A DNA stretch of 54,611 nt from Branchiostoma floridae (GCF_000003815.2 NC_049997.1:8008416-8063026); one strand, 5' to 3'. Shown: positions 11,176 through 24,069, numbered from the stretch's first letter. A program made the numbers and translations. The notes: generated by a model not told the origin, from the sequence alone.

Positions 11176-11819
11176 ATGGTATGAATCATATAAAGGCTTA
11201 CGTGTCATTTTTCATTGATAAAAACATTTGGTTGTATATGTATTCTAATCTTAAAGCAAATATAGTAGTCTGGCTTGTTTTGTGAGTACTTAGCGGTGTT
11301 TTTTTCTGAAGTATGCGCCTTTTTTCCATGAGGCTATCTTGTAAAAAAAACACGTAATCTTCACAAAACGTAAAAAAAGAATTCCCTCAAAACAAGCCAG
11401 ACTGCTACATCTACTTGGAGCTTACAAATATTGCAAATGTATACTTTCTGTAAAGCATCCTAAGCTTTTCTAACTTCACACTCGAAAAAAAAAACACATT
11501 TTGAAAAATGAGCCTAACACTAGTCGCCTTATATTTAGACATGAATGCTCTCTGTTTATTGTGTAAGCTGTTCCGAAGTATATGGGGAGGGCGGTCAGTG
11601 TAGACATCCCGTCAAACATCTGCTTGGAGAGTACGTGATATGTCATCCCTGGTCTACTGCAAACCCTTCGAACATTAACCTTGAAAAAAGACGTAGACCC
11701 CACGAGTAGACCTACATGTGTTCCTTCTGAGTAAGAAAGAAGGCCATTCAGTGTTCCTAATGACAAAATGACCTTCTAAACGCCTTCCTAGTAAATATAC
11801 GCAATCTCCCCGCCCCCCC

Positions 11820-12370
11820 CCCCCAAATTTTGCCAAGGTTCCCAGAGAGGCCGGTGAAGGAGGCTAGAGGTTACACAATTCTGCCGCTCCAGACGTGCGT
11901 AATTAGTCTGATTGGGACTATTGTCACCTTGTTTGTCATCATTACAGACAGGGTAGAACTCAAATAGAAGGAAGAAAGAGAGAAGGGAGAAAGGGAGAAG
12001 TCATTAGGAGATTAACACAAGAAAATGTTACGAAACGAGAACACGAGAAAGGGTTACGAAACGACTCTACTGTCAGAAATGATTGATTCATTGATTAGGT
12101 GCACTAATTACTTTCTGTGACGACAGAAGTACAAAAAAGAGAGAAAGAGAGAGAAAGAAAGGGAGAAAGAAAAAGAGAGAAAGAGAAAGACAAAAAAGAA
12201 GAGAGAAAGAAAGAAAGAAAGAAAAAATAAAGATAGCTCCCCCTCCACCAATCCAGTAAATGCCACCGTTTCTAGATGACTGAGAAGGAGGTTAGTTAAG
12301 ACTCGGCTTTGGACGACAGAAATGATTTATGCATTACTTATGTGGCTCAAGGTAAACGTTATGCACTAAT
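11820..12370. repeat. Purine-rich simple sequence and flanks
   Basis: A C10 run stands near 11814-11823, and long gaaag/gagaaag purine tracts span 11965-12000 and 12131-12228. No gene was seen. Confidence 0.7.
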
Positions 12371-12371
12371 T

Positions 12372-13352
12372 ACCTTTGCCAGAATGGCTAAGGTTATGTT
12401 TTAGGCTTGTGAGTCTGTGTGTCTGTGTGTGTGTGTGTTAACAGCATAACTCGAGAAGCCTTTGATGGATCCCAATGATATTTGGTAGGTGGGTAGAGGT
12501 CGGGAAAACGAAGGTCAAGTTCGATAATGGGCCCCCTAGCGGCTTGCTAAGGTACTGCAGCAGAAACTCAATTTTTTATATCTCGTGTTCTGGACATGCT
12601 GTGGTCATGATTTTTGACTGGTAGATAGCCCTCGGGGCAGAGAGTAAGTGCTGTGAGTTTGGACCCCCTAGCGGCTTGTTTGGAACTGCAGGCGCCGGTT
12701 TCCTTTCAAACTTTGGAGAAGAATAACTCTACAACGTGTTGACGGATCGTCATGATTTTTGGTATGTAGATAGAATGAGTGATGACTTACATAATGATAT
12801 ACTAATTATGCAAATCAACAGCTGATTTGCATAATTAATGAGGAAAATTTATAAATCCACTGCATTCCATGATAGGACTTTCAAACTTGTCACATATGTA
12901 GCTGGGAAGGAGAGAAAAGTCGATGGATATCAATTATGCAAATGATGGCCTCATTTGCATAATTAATGAGAAAATATGAAGATGTTGACGGATCATCATG
13001 TTTTTTGGTATGTAGGTAGCGTAAGTGAAGACAAACATAATGAGATACCAATTATGCAAATCAACAGCTAATTTGCATAATTAATGAGGATATTTTATAA
13101 ATTCACTACGTTCCATGATAGGACTTTAAAACTTGTCACATATGTAGCTGAGAAAGAGAGAAATGTCAATACACATTTATCATGCAAATGATGATCTCAT
13201 TTGCATAATCAATGAGAAAATGTGAACGTGTTGACGGATCGTCATGATTTTTGGCATGTTGATAGCCTAAGTGAAGACTTATATAATGTGATACTTATTA
13301 TGCAAATTAGACATCATTCTACATAACAAACCTGGTTTATTTGGCAAAGGTA
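12372..13352. mobile_element. Repeat element with octamer-bearing tandem monomers
   Basis: The likely ends carry inverted ACCTTTGCCA(G/A)A (12372-12383; complement near 13340-13351). The interior has a (TG)n run (12415-12439), a doubled 'ccccctagcggcttg' module (12532, 12664) and 246-bp monomers: ttgacggatc recurs at 12739, 12985 and 13231. Each monomer holds ATGCAAAT and ATTTGCAT inverted pairs. No transposase frame is present. The superfamily is not assigned and the boundaries are approximate. Confidence 0.6.
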
Positions 13353-14078
13353 TGTGTTCGTGGAACTCTAGTTAGTTTCTGTGACAAAACCTTGGAGGAC
13401 AACACACGTGTAGAAGGACATGTTATTCACAATACGTCCGCTTCTAATGACTTGTGTTTCTTTGCTCTTTGTATTATAGATATGTTCTAGACAAAGGTGT
13501 CTGGGTAATATGTTTGTTCCTTATAAGCACCGCTATGTGTGACACGCTTTCTTGGACAAGGCCAGGTGAAATGTACGTTACTTTGTTTCTATGAAAAAAA
13601 AAGAACGCAAGGATATCTTGTGTTGAAATCAACAGTAGTGTCATTCTTTTACTGATTTGTATACTGTAATAAAACTACAATTTCGATTTCTTAAATCTAA
13701 ATGTACATACCTGTAAAGACATGCAGAAGTAATGATGACGTACTATAGAATATACTGTAACAAACTCATGTAAAACATATACTATAATGTCAGCATCAAG
13801 TTACTCTATCAGGATTTAAGTAAATCATATCTTCCAACTTTCATGGTAACTAGCTTTAGAGTAGTTGACTTGATCAAAGCATATATATTTACGTGGATAT
13901 CATTCAAGTTCTCGGGGATGTTTTTAAAGTTCTCTTGTGAGGGCTCGTGTGACACATTTCTTGGACAAGGCCACCTAGCTGTGCTGTTCGCCTCTGAAAA
14001 TAAACATAAATTTAATGAGAGTCTTTTCATACCGTAAACAGTCACGTTGGACTCACCCCAATCAAACGCCTTTGGGAC

Positions 14079-14213
14079 TAATCTCCAAGCAGATCCTACG
14101 GTGCCATAAGATAGTATCAAAGCTGGCCAGGGACTATAGCCGGCTAAGGGAGTCAAATGGGGAGTTTGATACTAACGTTATACATAACGCACCGTGGATC
14201 TGGTTCGAGATTA
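14079..14213. mobile_element. MITE, TAATCTCC family, with 8-bp target duplication
   Basis: The left end taatctccaagcagatccta pairs with the diverged right end ccgtggatctggttcgagatta. The interior holds ggtgccataagatagtatca and the inverted tttgatacta. Identical TTTGGGAC 8-mers flank it exactly (14071-14078 and 14214-14221). Relatives: 23677-23836, 44324-44487 and 49857-49985. Confidence 0.85.
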
Positions 14214-14358
14214 TTTGGGACAAGGCCAAACGTGCTGTGCGCTTTGAGGACATTACACCGTATACGTGCGCTTCCACATGCTTAAAGTTTCTTAGAATAA
14301 ATGTGTTTCTGATAAGACGTTCGGTCTAATCTCCAAGCAGACTTGCACCCCGTAAAGC

Positions 14359-14434
14359 TACTCTGCAAGCAGAGTTAGTGCTCCGACTGTTTTTTTTTAC
14401 ATTTTCATGGAGCCTAACCTCTGCTTGGAGAGTA
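14359..14434. mobile_element. MITE, TACTCTCC family, short copy
   Basis: TACTCTGCAAGCAGAGTTAG at the left pairs with ctaacctctgcttggagagt a at the right. GTAAAGC precedes the left end (14352-14358) and recurs two bases past the right end (14437-14443), a slightly offset target duplication. Another solo left end (taatctccaagcagac) lies just upstream at 14328. Confidence 0.65.
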
Positions 14435-14811
14435 CAGTAAAGCGGGGTATCTCACTGACGCTGCGGCGAGGGTGAAGTTGTGTTAGCCTTCACACCATGG
14501 TGGGAATAACATGCAAAACCGGCACAAATATTACTATAAAGACAAAGCGAAAAAGATGGGTTTTTTTATCGATGGCATTCATTGAGTGCTCTGCCAAGTT
14601 GCTCGGACTCATCGACGTCGCCAACAGCTTCAGTGAGCCCCCTGCTTAAGACAGTAATATAGCAAAACTATCAATATGTATTTGTACGATACACCCACAA
14701 ACCAAGGATGCCATCAATTTGCTGTAGTTCAATACATATGATCCTTATATGCAGAAATTGACGTATAGTGAATAATTTACCAAAAGAGTTCACCGGTCAT
14801 AGACTGAGGTA

Positions 14812-14865
14812 ACGCTAGTTCACCTTTATCAGCGGGCTACCCCCGAATAAAGGTGAACTGGCATT
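14812..14865. mobile_element. Short hairpin related to the 219-bp palindrome
   Basis: gtaacgctagttcaccttta pairs with ataaaggtgaactggcatta across a loop of about 17 bp. The ends match those of the element at 4247-4465, so it is probably an internally deleted copy. Confidence 0.65.
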
Positions 14866-14869
14866 AACG

Positions 14870-17740
14870 GTTCCTGGCCGTGTTGCACGCCTAATAACTT
14901 AATTGAACTTGGAACTGATCATACGTATACACTAACCTGCTCTCTAAACAAATATGCCTTTCATGACATGTTTTTCCTTCGGTGGTGCCAATAAACAAAA
15001 GCGTCTGTCGACTCGAGTGTTTCACCAGTTGAAACGCTTGTGACATGGTTGTGCGACAAGACCTCGGGTGTTATGATCCACCTCCAACACGATTCCACAG
15101 TTTGTCGTCCTTTTTTCAACCCACAGCAAACTTTTCTGATGTTTGCGAATTCCATTTTGCACCAAAACGGCAATTAGTGGAACTCTCAGACAGTTTGCTT
15201 AGTTTAGGGTTGGTTTAATTGGCGAGAATTGCGATAATATTTGCCGAGATTCAATAACTGTAAAATAACAAAGGCAACGTTGCGCTTTGTGACACCGCTT
15301 GGGCTGATGGTGGTCCTTTTCAAGAGTAACAAATTTCTTAGAATTCCCATATCTTTACTTTGCTATTAAAAACTTTCCTCCTTCTATATTTTTCTTCTGT
15401 CAAGAGGAGTCTTTTTTCATGGAAACGCCCCAAAAGAAGTGCTTCAAATGAGTGTTAAAAAGATGTAACGTTAGATGTGAGCAAAAAAAAGCCAAAATCG
15501 GTAACGTGAGTTGACGTTTGAAAGTTAATGTATAACGTTTGCAAGTTTAACTTCAGCTACAGTAAAACTCTTGACAACAGTAATCTTTAATTTCTCACAA
15601 GAATCTCTGTAACCTCTTGGTTGAAAAATAAAGAATCTCGTAGAGAAAATGTCAAGTCATCGAATTTCAGGTGAGCAAATTTGCCATGCAGGCTAGGTGC
15701 GAGCTAACAATGGCCGCCATTTTGGAGCCTTCGAACGTGGTTCTATTTGCCATGCGCGAACAGGGAGACCCAACCCAAACATATTTGGGCATTTCTGGAC
15801 CACATGTCGGGACAGACGATAAAGTGCGAAAATTAGCGAGTTGGTCGGGCTCTGAAATTCAACAAAAGTCGAGTGAAAGTAAAACAAGTCTAAGCCACTT
15901 TAAACCAAGGACATTGTCTATGGTGGGGAGGGGGGCAAGATAGAGAGCGTCAAATTTCATTTGGCCCGGATCGTTTCACCTCTTCAAGTTCAACCCGTGT
16001 CCTGTTAATCGCTTTCAGGGTAGACTTAAGTAGCATAACAAGATTTTAGTAGATCAAAATCACATTTTTCTTGAACAAACTGCTAAAAACAGCTACGATA
16101 TTGAAGAGTACAGCTTTCTGAGAGAAAAAAAATTACCCTCCTCCCACCAAACATCTGCTTGGAGAGTCACTGGCTGAGCATATTCTTTTATTCTCAAAAG
16201 TGTGGCTTTCTAAGGAGGTCATATGGGACCTCCTTGGGCTTTCCAAAGAGCGTTAAACGTTAAAAGAAGCCAGATATCTGTTTGGAGCCAAGGCCAGTAG
16301 CTTTGCACCTGAGTTGATGACCCCATGTTTTGACCTTGCTCCTTTACATGAACTCCATACGTCTGACCAGAAATGAACACACTCCCACATCAGCAGGCAC
16401 ACGCTCCAGTTAATCTAACACAACGTTCTCAGCAGTTAATCATGTTTTCTGTCAGTGGGGTACCTGCAGACGACAATATCTCACCGCTACGGCGCTAGCT
16501 CACTCTTGTACACACCTGGATTCTCACGCAAACTACAGCAGTAGCGGAATAGGTCATTTCATTTCGCCCATCTTATTGAATAGTGGGAGTTGATATCAAA
16601 GGGTGGAGATGATAAGGTTTTAATATGTCTGCACGCGAATAAGCTGTGAAATATGTCACAAGATAAATCATACAATTGGATAAGGTCTCCAACTGCTGCC
16701 TCTCAGTATTTAAGTGTGAATGGGTCTCTGTGGACAAGTGGAACTAGTTTTCATCTAGCTCTTAAAAGAAAACATAAATCCCAATTCCCCACGTTTACAC
16801 TCAAAGGAAAACTACCATTCATGTTACACAAAAATTCTTCATCTGTTTCAGTAAAGGAAGTCAATCGCAAAGAATCGCAAAAAGGATGCAAATTTCGAGA
16901 ACGCTGCTGTCGTGTCCTAGTCGTTTTAGGCTTCGTCATTTGAGCCTGAAGATTTTTTTGAGCTATTATCTATTGTTACTATAGATACACTTAACAACTG
17001 GCCTACAATAGAGCCTTGAACTTCAAGTAAAAGTAATGAGTGTATGTGTGTGTCCGGATTTTTGGTACCGTCATCCTTCGCCGGGGTACTGTTGCAACAA
17101 TACAGGGCAGCTGATAGATGAAGTGATTCGAAGAACGGAAGAGAAAAAAGGGAAGTAGGAAATTAAAGTTCAAGGCAAGAAAAGGGAAGTAGGAAACTGA
17201 CAACATCGTCCTTGTGTATGACAAAGGAAAATACACAAACCAGTGAGCACTTACGGTATATACTTGTTTTCGTTCTATGGGGGACAGCATACTTGTTGTT
17301 ACAAGACATTTGGTAGCACAACATTATGCAAACGCTGTGGGTTTGTTTGAATGTCAAGGTCTCGGTGAGAATCATGATAAACGTTATTTACTTTAACTTT
17401 CTTTGTGTTCACTGCCCCCCTCCCCCTTCCAATCATAGCTTGACACTATGACGCAAAATCGCAGTTGTTCTAAGACTTACATCTTACTTTCCAGATGTTG
17501 GAATTACAGAATCGTTATATGAGCTCATATTTCAAGCTTTCCATACCCCGTGTAACACATCCCTGGTTTTATCGTTAACATAGATCTCTGACAAATAGCT
17601 TTTGCCGGAGTGCTTTGAGAGCCGTGAGGCTGTGTAGGTGCACCTGCTGGGGTGAACACCATGGTTTATACCAACTTCATTATCGCCCCTCCATCACGAA
17701 CGGTGGTGACTGGTGGGCCTTCAGTCTGTTAGAAGTTCAA
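14870..17740. other. Non-coding stretch
   Basis: No convincing exon. It holds a YY1-type site (GCCGCCATTTT, 15713-15723) at the head of an unsupported open frame, solo CTGCTTGGAG fragments at 16147-16163 and 16270, and a small hairpin aaggaggtc/gacctcctt at 16213-16236. Confidence 0.4.
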
Positions 17741-17749
17741 GGATACGGG

Positions 17750-19350
17750 TTGTTGACTGGAATGTTGCCATTTTTACAAGAGTCTTAGAAGTTATGTAAC
17801 AGGTTAAACAACAAGTCTGGCAGTTGAGTTGAAGGTACATGTAGTGTTATTTTCGTGACAGAGTGAAAACCTTTACTTATAAAGCATATCTGTTCTTACA
17901 TTTTCAATATCACAAAGAAACGAGAAGAAGCCAAATGTACGCAGTAGACTACGATTCTAGTGTAGATTCATTATATCATTATATCATGTTGTATCATTTT
18001 TGTGACCTGTACTGAACCCAGTGGGTATGACTGTACAATAAAGGTCTTCATTCATTCAGTATTTGCGTGCCTCGATAGAAGTTATGGGACTTTTTACACG
18101 ACAAACCTTCATAGAACACACTGCTCTGATAGAATCTTTAGAAGTTATGATATGTTAGACAAAGAGCAGTTAACGTTGATTTGAAAGTAGTATTTTGTCT
18201 TCGTGACAGAGTGTTAAAATGTGTGGCATTTCCGTGACTCTTTTAGAACGGCCTCGATAGAAGTTATTGGATTTTTACACGACAAACTTTTATAGAACAC
18301 ACTGGTCGGACAGAATCTTTAAGAAGTTATATGATGTGTTAAACAACAAGAATTTGACTTGAAGGTAGTGTTTTTTTTTTAATTCGTGACATAGTGTTAA
18401 AATGTGTAGTATTTGCGTGACTCTTTTAGAACGGCCTTGATAGAAGTTGTTGGATTTTTACACGACAAACTTTTATATAAAACGCTGGTCTGATAGAATA
18501 TTTAGAAGTTATGTAATATGATAGTCAATCCACCTGTTCTTTTGTTTGACTAATTGGGTTTAACATGAAAGACAGACGTTTGAAATTTTATAGAACAACC
18601 TGTTCTGATATTAAAGTGTATTATAAGTCTGTTTTGTTTGACTCTAGTTCTTGGTGAAAGAAGACTAAATATTTGTTATCTTCGTTCTTGAGGTTAATTC
18701 AGTATTGTCTTCAGAAAACAATATGAGCATAAAGGACAAACTAGCAAAGTAAAAACTGTTCACACAAGAGTCTTAAATGTTGTTTAATGTGTTTAATAGC
18801 CTCAATTACTTTGACACCAGTTCTTGGGGAGTATCGAAAATCTCAGTCATTTACCTTTGCGTGACTTGGTCGTTTTTCGTCCGTCGGAAGTACCAGGATT
18901 TTACAGGAAGAAATTTATACGAAACACATTGCTATTACACTAGTCTTAAATCTTATGTAATGTCTTATACAACCCAGATTGGCTTGGCTGTAGTACCTGG
19001 TGACAGTGCTGAGGATTTGTGACCGTTGCGTGCGTTCTTCAGTGTTGCCTGGGGTGAAGTAAAGGGGATACATACCACAGACACGCAGACTTTTAAAGAA
19101 CACTTAACTCTGACTCCTTCAATATTGGCTGGAGTGAGGTATAACAGGATTTTTCACGGCAACCCGTTTATAGAACAAACTCTTTAAGAGAGTTTTATTA
19201 GGTGTTACATAAACTCGCCTCATTGTTGATTTGGCCTGACGCCATGCTTCCTACTTTTGCGTGACTGCCGTAGTCTTATCTTGAGTGAATTAGCATGGTT
19301 TCACACGACAAACCGTTTATAGAACAAACTTTTCAAAGACCCTTTATCAG
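17750..19350. repeat. Degenerate minisatellite array, about 183-bp unit
   Basis: The block cgtgacagagtgttaaaatg, tagaagttattggattttta, cacgacaaac, tatagaacacactg, gaatctttagaagttat recurs near 18070-18200, 18200-18370 and 18385-18540. More decayed versions (acgacaaaccgtttatagaa) continue to about 19320. A non-LTR-like tail lies inside at 18019-18060. Open frames here are by-products. Confidence 0.75.
18019..18060 (+). mobile_element. Non-LTR retroelement-like 3' tail
   Basis: gactgtacaataaaggtctt followed by the short tandem tail cattcatt. Similar AATAAA-plus-simple-repeat tails occur at 24349-24413 and 32371-32440 and, inverted, at 49099-49133. It is very short, so family assignment is tentative. 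Confidence 0.4.
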
Positions 19351-19440
19351 GAGTTAATTTATACGACAGATAGACACTGATCTGGCACTGCCTCTGTTGA
19401 AGCTGCATTTTGGTATTCTGTAGGTTATATATGGGTATGT

Positions 19441-19676
19441 GTATGGATGGATGGATGGATAGATGCATGGATGAATGGATGGTGTGTATTTGTGTGTGTG
19501 TATGTGTTTGCGTATGTGTTTGTGTGTTTGTTTGTGTTTGTTTGTGCTTGTGTGTGTTTGTATGTGTGAGTGTATGTGCGTGAATATGTGCGTGCGTGCG
19601 CGCGCGCACACGTCTGTGTATGTGTGTGTGTATGTGTGTACGAGTGTGTGTGTGTGTGCGCGCGCGCGCGAGTGTG
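19441..19676. repeat. Complex TG/ATGG/CG microsatellite
   Basis: (ATGG)n (19443-19481) passes into irregular TG-rich sequence with two CG runs (cgcgcgcgcaca near 19598 and gcgcgcgcgcg near 19658). The alternating purine-pyrimidine pattern could favour Z-DNA. Overlapping long open frames on both strands are low-complexity artefacts. Confidence 0.9.
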
Positions 19677-20629
19677 TTTCCATGATTGCCAATACAATGC
19701 AGCGTTCGCAAACACCCTCAGCTCTGCTATTGTTACCTGCGATAAGAGGGGTCCCAAAGCATTATGAGTATGGGCGTGAATTCTGATAGTTCTGCTTACC
19801 TAGTTGATATTATATTCAATAGTTTATTGTCAGACACCAAGGCCCATAAGGACAAACAATTACACGATACATTATACGAAATATATGATATTTCATTTTC
19901 CGATATGACTCCCCGAAAACATCATTCATGACGTAAAAGTCAATCTTAAATAGCATTTGTTATAATCTTTCGTCCGTCCTTAACCTTGCAAAACCGACAG
20001 AGCGTTTGTCTTAGTCCAAGTGCAAGTGCACGTGTGATCAATGAAGACTTCTTAGTTACGGAATAATATTTACCGAGAACTGAGGTAACCATGTGGGTGC
20101 GCTACCGTCGCACATGTGGCAAACCTGACGCTGATTGGCCACGTTTCACTTGTCTTAATTAATAGCCAGATGTGCCAACGGTTTTTAACAACTCACAGGC
20201 CTTGTCCGCTGAACCAGTGTGACAATATGTTCATAGGCCAATACGTTATGTAACTCAAAGGTCCAAAGTACGACTTGATGGAAAGATATTATGACTTACA
20301 CCTGTCTCCTTTGGCATGACATTATGCAACCTTAACGCAAGAATACCGATATTGAAATTGTTAAGACTCTAATGACAAAGCATGAATGCGAGTATAACGT
20401 TGCTGTAGGAAAATAAGCAAAGGAATGTTTTAAACGCTTTTCCAGATTTCCAGAAGTTTAACGTCACTTACGTAATTTTACCCAGCAGTTGTAGTATAAA
20501 CCTCGTTTGTCAGGTGTCCAAAATGTCACATCATCTTCACTTTTTGTTCTTTTAATTTCTTTTTATCTCTTTCTTTCTTATCAATTTCCCTTTTCTTTTT
20601 CTCCATTTTCACCCACTCCCTCACTCCCT

Positions 20630-20652
20630 TATTCACACGCACAATCTCACTC

Positions 20653-20700
<48 letters not shown>

Positions 20701-20822
20701 ACTCACTCACACAATCTCTCACTCACTCACTCACTCACTCACTCATTCACTCATTACGCACAATCTCACTCATTTACACACACACACAAACTCACGCACG
20801 CACTAACTCACAAACTCACTTA
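20630..20822. repeat. (AC)n and (ACTC)n microsatellites, partly duplicated
   Basis: About 22 AC units (20657-20700) are followed by ACTC repeats (20720-20755). The module gcacaatctcactcatttac, then acacac, occurs twice, near 20639 and 20759, about 120 bp apart. Confidence 0.9.
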
Positions 20823-21224
20823 CTTGGTCACAAAAATAACACAAGTATAGCACAATGTGGCATTGGTCCCATACAAGGACTTTCTAACTTTGCGGCCAAG
20901 GTCGGCCCTAAATCTTCAAGACACTTGGCGACGACAGAAGAGTGCATCACGCTAGAGTTCAAGTCCATTTTCTCAGGGTCGGTTCTCACAAAGTAAATGT
21001 GTGTCCGTGTGTCTGTAAGAGCTGCCGGTACACGCGAGGCTCGCGTGTCTGCAGGCACGAATGTAGAGTCAGGTTACGGTGGGTTCTCTGGATGAGTTAG
21101 AGGTTTAGTAATAACGAGAGACTGGTGTTTTCTTCAGATATTTGTACAAGGACATGGAGCTATGGTGCAGCCAGCAATTTAAAGAAGGGTGGTGTAATTC
21201 AAAGGGAGTAAATAACATCTAAGA

Positions 21225-21490
21225 GATTTCGAGAAAGAGAGAGAGAGTGCTTTCAAGGGGGAGAAAGAGAGAGGGGGAGTCACAGACCCACAGGGTAACA
21301 GAGAGAGAGTTACAAATATAGGGGGAGAGAGAGTCACAAAGAGGGGAGAGAATTACACAGACAGAGATGGAGACAGAGAGAGACAGACAGACAGACGAGA
21401 GAGGTAGAGAGAGACATAGAAAGAGTGTGTCACAAGAGGAGGGGGGAGGGTCAAGGAAAAGGAGAGAAAGAAAGAAAGAGAGAAAGAGAA
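21225..21490. repeat. GA-rich simple sequence
   Basis: A long purine-rich tract of gagaga/ggggaga with acagacag interruptions. Confidence 0.9.
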
Positions 21491-21589
21491 CAGGTATGTG
21501 TAAACTAGGCTAGGAGGCCATCCAAGTAAAGAAAGTAAAACAGGTGCGAAATTATGTACACCCCATTTGTAAGACCCCGTCTGTCTGAC

Positions 21590-21730
21590 AGGTGCGAGTC
21601 TTGTACTATATCAGTCAGCGGCTTGTCGCTAGTCTCATACCACATGGTCAGATTTACGGGATCGGAGGGTTCGCATTGTGGCAGACTGCCAGGGCTCACA
21701 GGAAAGTGCCTTACCGATTAAACTACAGGA
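21590..21730 (-). repeat. Possible SINE remnant
   Basis: On the minus strand tagtttaatcggtaaggcac (complement near 21701-21722) resembles a tRNA A box, followed by a poor B-box region, gcgaaccctccgatcccg. Weak. Confidence 0.3.
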
Positions 21731-21860
21731 AAGTGAAATAATCCGGCATTAAGTGCTCTCAAGATAGAGATAAAGAAGGATTAAACACAAACTACAGGAA
21801 AGTGAAAAAATCCGGTATTAAGTGCTCTCAAGGTAAAGATAAAGAAGGATTAAACACAAA
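21721..21860. repeat. Tandem duplication, 2 x 69 bp
   Basis: aactacaggaaagtgaaa starts at 21721 and again at 21790. The units end aaagaaggattaaacacaaa and differ at few positions, so the duplication looks recent. Confidence 0.9.
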
Positions 21861-21869
21861 CGATATATT

Positions 21870-23670
21870 ATAGGATTCATAGGTATAATGTTATCACACG
21901 TTTCTGGCTTGTGGCAGACGGTAAGGGCTCACAGTAAGTGTTATACTAAACGTTGCTACAAGTACTATAGGTGATAAGGTAACGTTAAGTTATAGATAAG
22001 GACGTTTAAACACGAAAGATATAGTACGTGCTATGAAGGTACAGTATATAAGGCACTTATGTGGCTTGACTGGACCGGTCGTGAGTACGTTGTACCGATT
22101 CTTACAACTATATGAAGGCACCAATACAGCATTAACCGTTAAAAAGGAAACTCAAACTCAACTCAAACTCACAGGAATAAGTTTGAAATACAGAGTTAAG
22201 TGAGCAGAGTGTGCAACGTGCTTTAATGTTTGTGGCCTATTGTGTAGTTAAAAAGGATTTACAAATACCGCGCGATACTTGCGATATTGCTCTTTCCAAA
22301 TTCTACTGTAACGTTAACTTATCTAGAAAATTACATTAATAACATGGTGCAATCACGTTTTTTTTCTATGGACAGACTTTGATAGACATGAGGTGTTTGA
22401 GAAATTTCATTAGATAGGTTGTTCATTTGCAAGTGTAGACCATCTCCTTGAAGCAAGGATGTCAATACTAGAAGCATGAATGTCGAAATGTTATTTGCTC
22501 ACCTCTAGTAAAACTACAAGAGGAACAATACGCATCTAGGCCAAGGACATTCATGATAAGGAATACGGCTTTCAACTCAATAAAGGCATCAGACACATTT
22601 GATCTAGTTCTGGTTCAAAAACGTGCCATGATCTTGCATACATCCAACCCACTAGTGCAGAAAAAGTAGCTCTAATTTTAGCAAGCTGACATTCAAATCT
22701 GACATTCCAACAGCTTTTACATATAAGAGTCGTCCAACGCTTTAGGACGTGTTGCTAACAAGAACCTGTACATTCGTCAGGCAACGATAGGTAGAAAAGT
22801 GCTCGACATATGGCTTTCTTAAAGCTCGTTATATGGCGGAAAGGAATGCCTTAACTTAACGTGCATTGTAAGTAAGCCTTTGTTCTTGAAATGTGTCAAG
22901 TGCGATAGTGACTTTCCTTTGAAGAAAATGCATTCGCCACACGACATTTTTTATGACAACATCGAATCAAATTGGAGACATTCTTACAAAAAATCTATGA
23001 AGTATTGTAAAGGCTGAGTTGTTATGAAACAGAAAAGACTGCCGTATGATCCTCGTCGACAATAATTCTGCATGTGTCGTATACGTAGAAAATCGTGTGA
23101 CCTAGCAATGAATTGTACGATGTACTATGTGACTAACGGCTGAACAAAGTATAGTATTGCATTGTTGTAAGACTTTAAGGATAGTAGTGTTCATGTTGAG
23201 ATATATGTATAGTAGAAGGCGGTAGGATTTGATAGTAATGGCATAATTACAACGCTGCAGTGTACCGCCATCTCTGTATAAAATCTCTCATCTTATCTCC
23301 AATCTCAATTAGTAACACAGTAGATCGTTTCCGACATGCGATATGCCTGACAACGTCTCCGTTAACTCTAACACAACAGCGCAACGCCGTCAGATCTTTC
23401 ACTTCTCGCATGTTCTAACGCGACAACTTCCGATCCTGAGACGGATTAAGTCCGCTCGGAAGCGCCGGGCTTAAGAGCGGGGTGTACCCCCTTAATTGGG
23501 CGCTGCTCCCTCGTGTGTACAGAGCCAAGTTCACTTGAACCGCCACTTCCTCCACACACGACCTACTGACCTCTCGGTCCGGATCAGCGCTTCTGAATAA
23601 GAAACTATTTTCAGTAGAAGTCTGGTGCGGATGTATTGTCCCATGGCGGGCTCGTGTCTGGCTGGCCTCC
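21870..23670. other. Non-coding stretch
   Basis: No exon or element recognised. It becomes less AT-rich toward 23400-23640 but shows no recognisable coding frame. Confidence 0.4.
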
Positions 23671-23676
23671 TTCGCA

Positions 23677-23836
23677 TAGTTTCCAAGCAGATCCTACGGT
23701 GCCATGAGATAATATCAAAGCTGGCCAGGGGTGACAGCCGACCAAAGGGAGTCAGACGGGCACTCCTAGGACGGCTTCACACATCTGCCAGCTTTTGATA
23801 CTATCTTACGCTACCGTAGGATCTGCTTGGATATTA
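23677..23836. mobile_element. MITE, TAATCTCC family, larger copy
   Basis: tagtttccaagcagatccta at the left and taggatctgcttggatatta at the right are inverted repeats that extend through ggtgccatgagataatatca / tgatactatcttacgctacc. CTTCGCA flanks both ends (23670-23676 and 23837-23843), a 7-bp or decayed 8-bp target duplication. No coding capacity. Confidence 0.82.
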
Positions 23837-23898
23837 CTTCGCAGACGTTTTAGGTAGCCTCCAGGCAGACGTGTGAGCTGTATTAAAAAAGAAAAGAA

Positions 23899-24069
23899 TC
23901 TGGCCAAATAGGGACAAATGAGTTACTATGGGTTCTCAGTCAGTCTGTTACAGTCTAGCCGGTCAGTTCACTCCTAGGCTAATTACTAGTAACTCCTGCT
24001 AGATTTTTATTCCGAAGTTCCCCTATTCCCATATTACTATTGGCCAGGCGGGAGTCTGGTAGAGACTAC
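23899..24069. mobile_element. Dispersed hairpin repeat, GGCCAAATAGGGAC family
   Basis: It begins tctggccaaatagggacaaa and ends with the partly inverted gttcccctattccc, tactattggccaggcggg, agtctggtagagact. A second copy is at 48198-48345, and the tail motif agtctggtagagact recurs just after the gap at 53577. Exact ends are unknown. Confidence 0.6.

Noticed and set aside
15671-15943. 90-codon frame with an inner MAAILEPSNVV start
   Set aside because: The start overlaps a YY1-like GC palindrome; no recognisable protein or splice context.
19301-19786. Long frames rich in His/Thr or Cys/Val on both strands
   Set aside because: Translations of the TG/AC microsatellite.
20507-20806. 99-codon frame with a hydrophobic start and His-Thr repeats
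   Set aside because: Runs into the (AC)n/(ACTC)n microsatellite; no protein signal.
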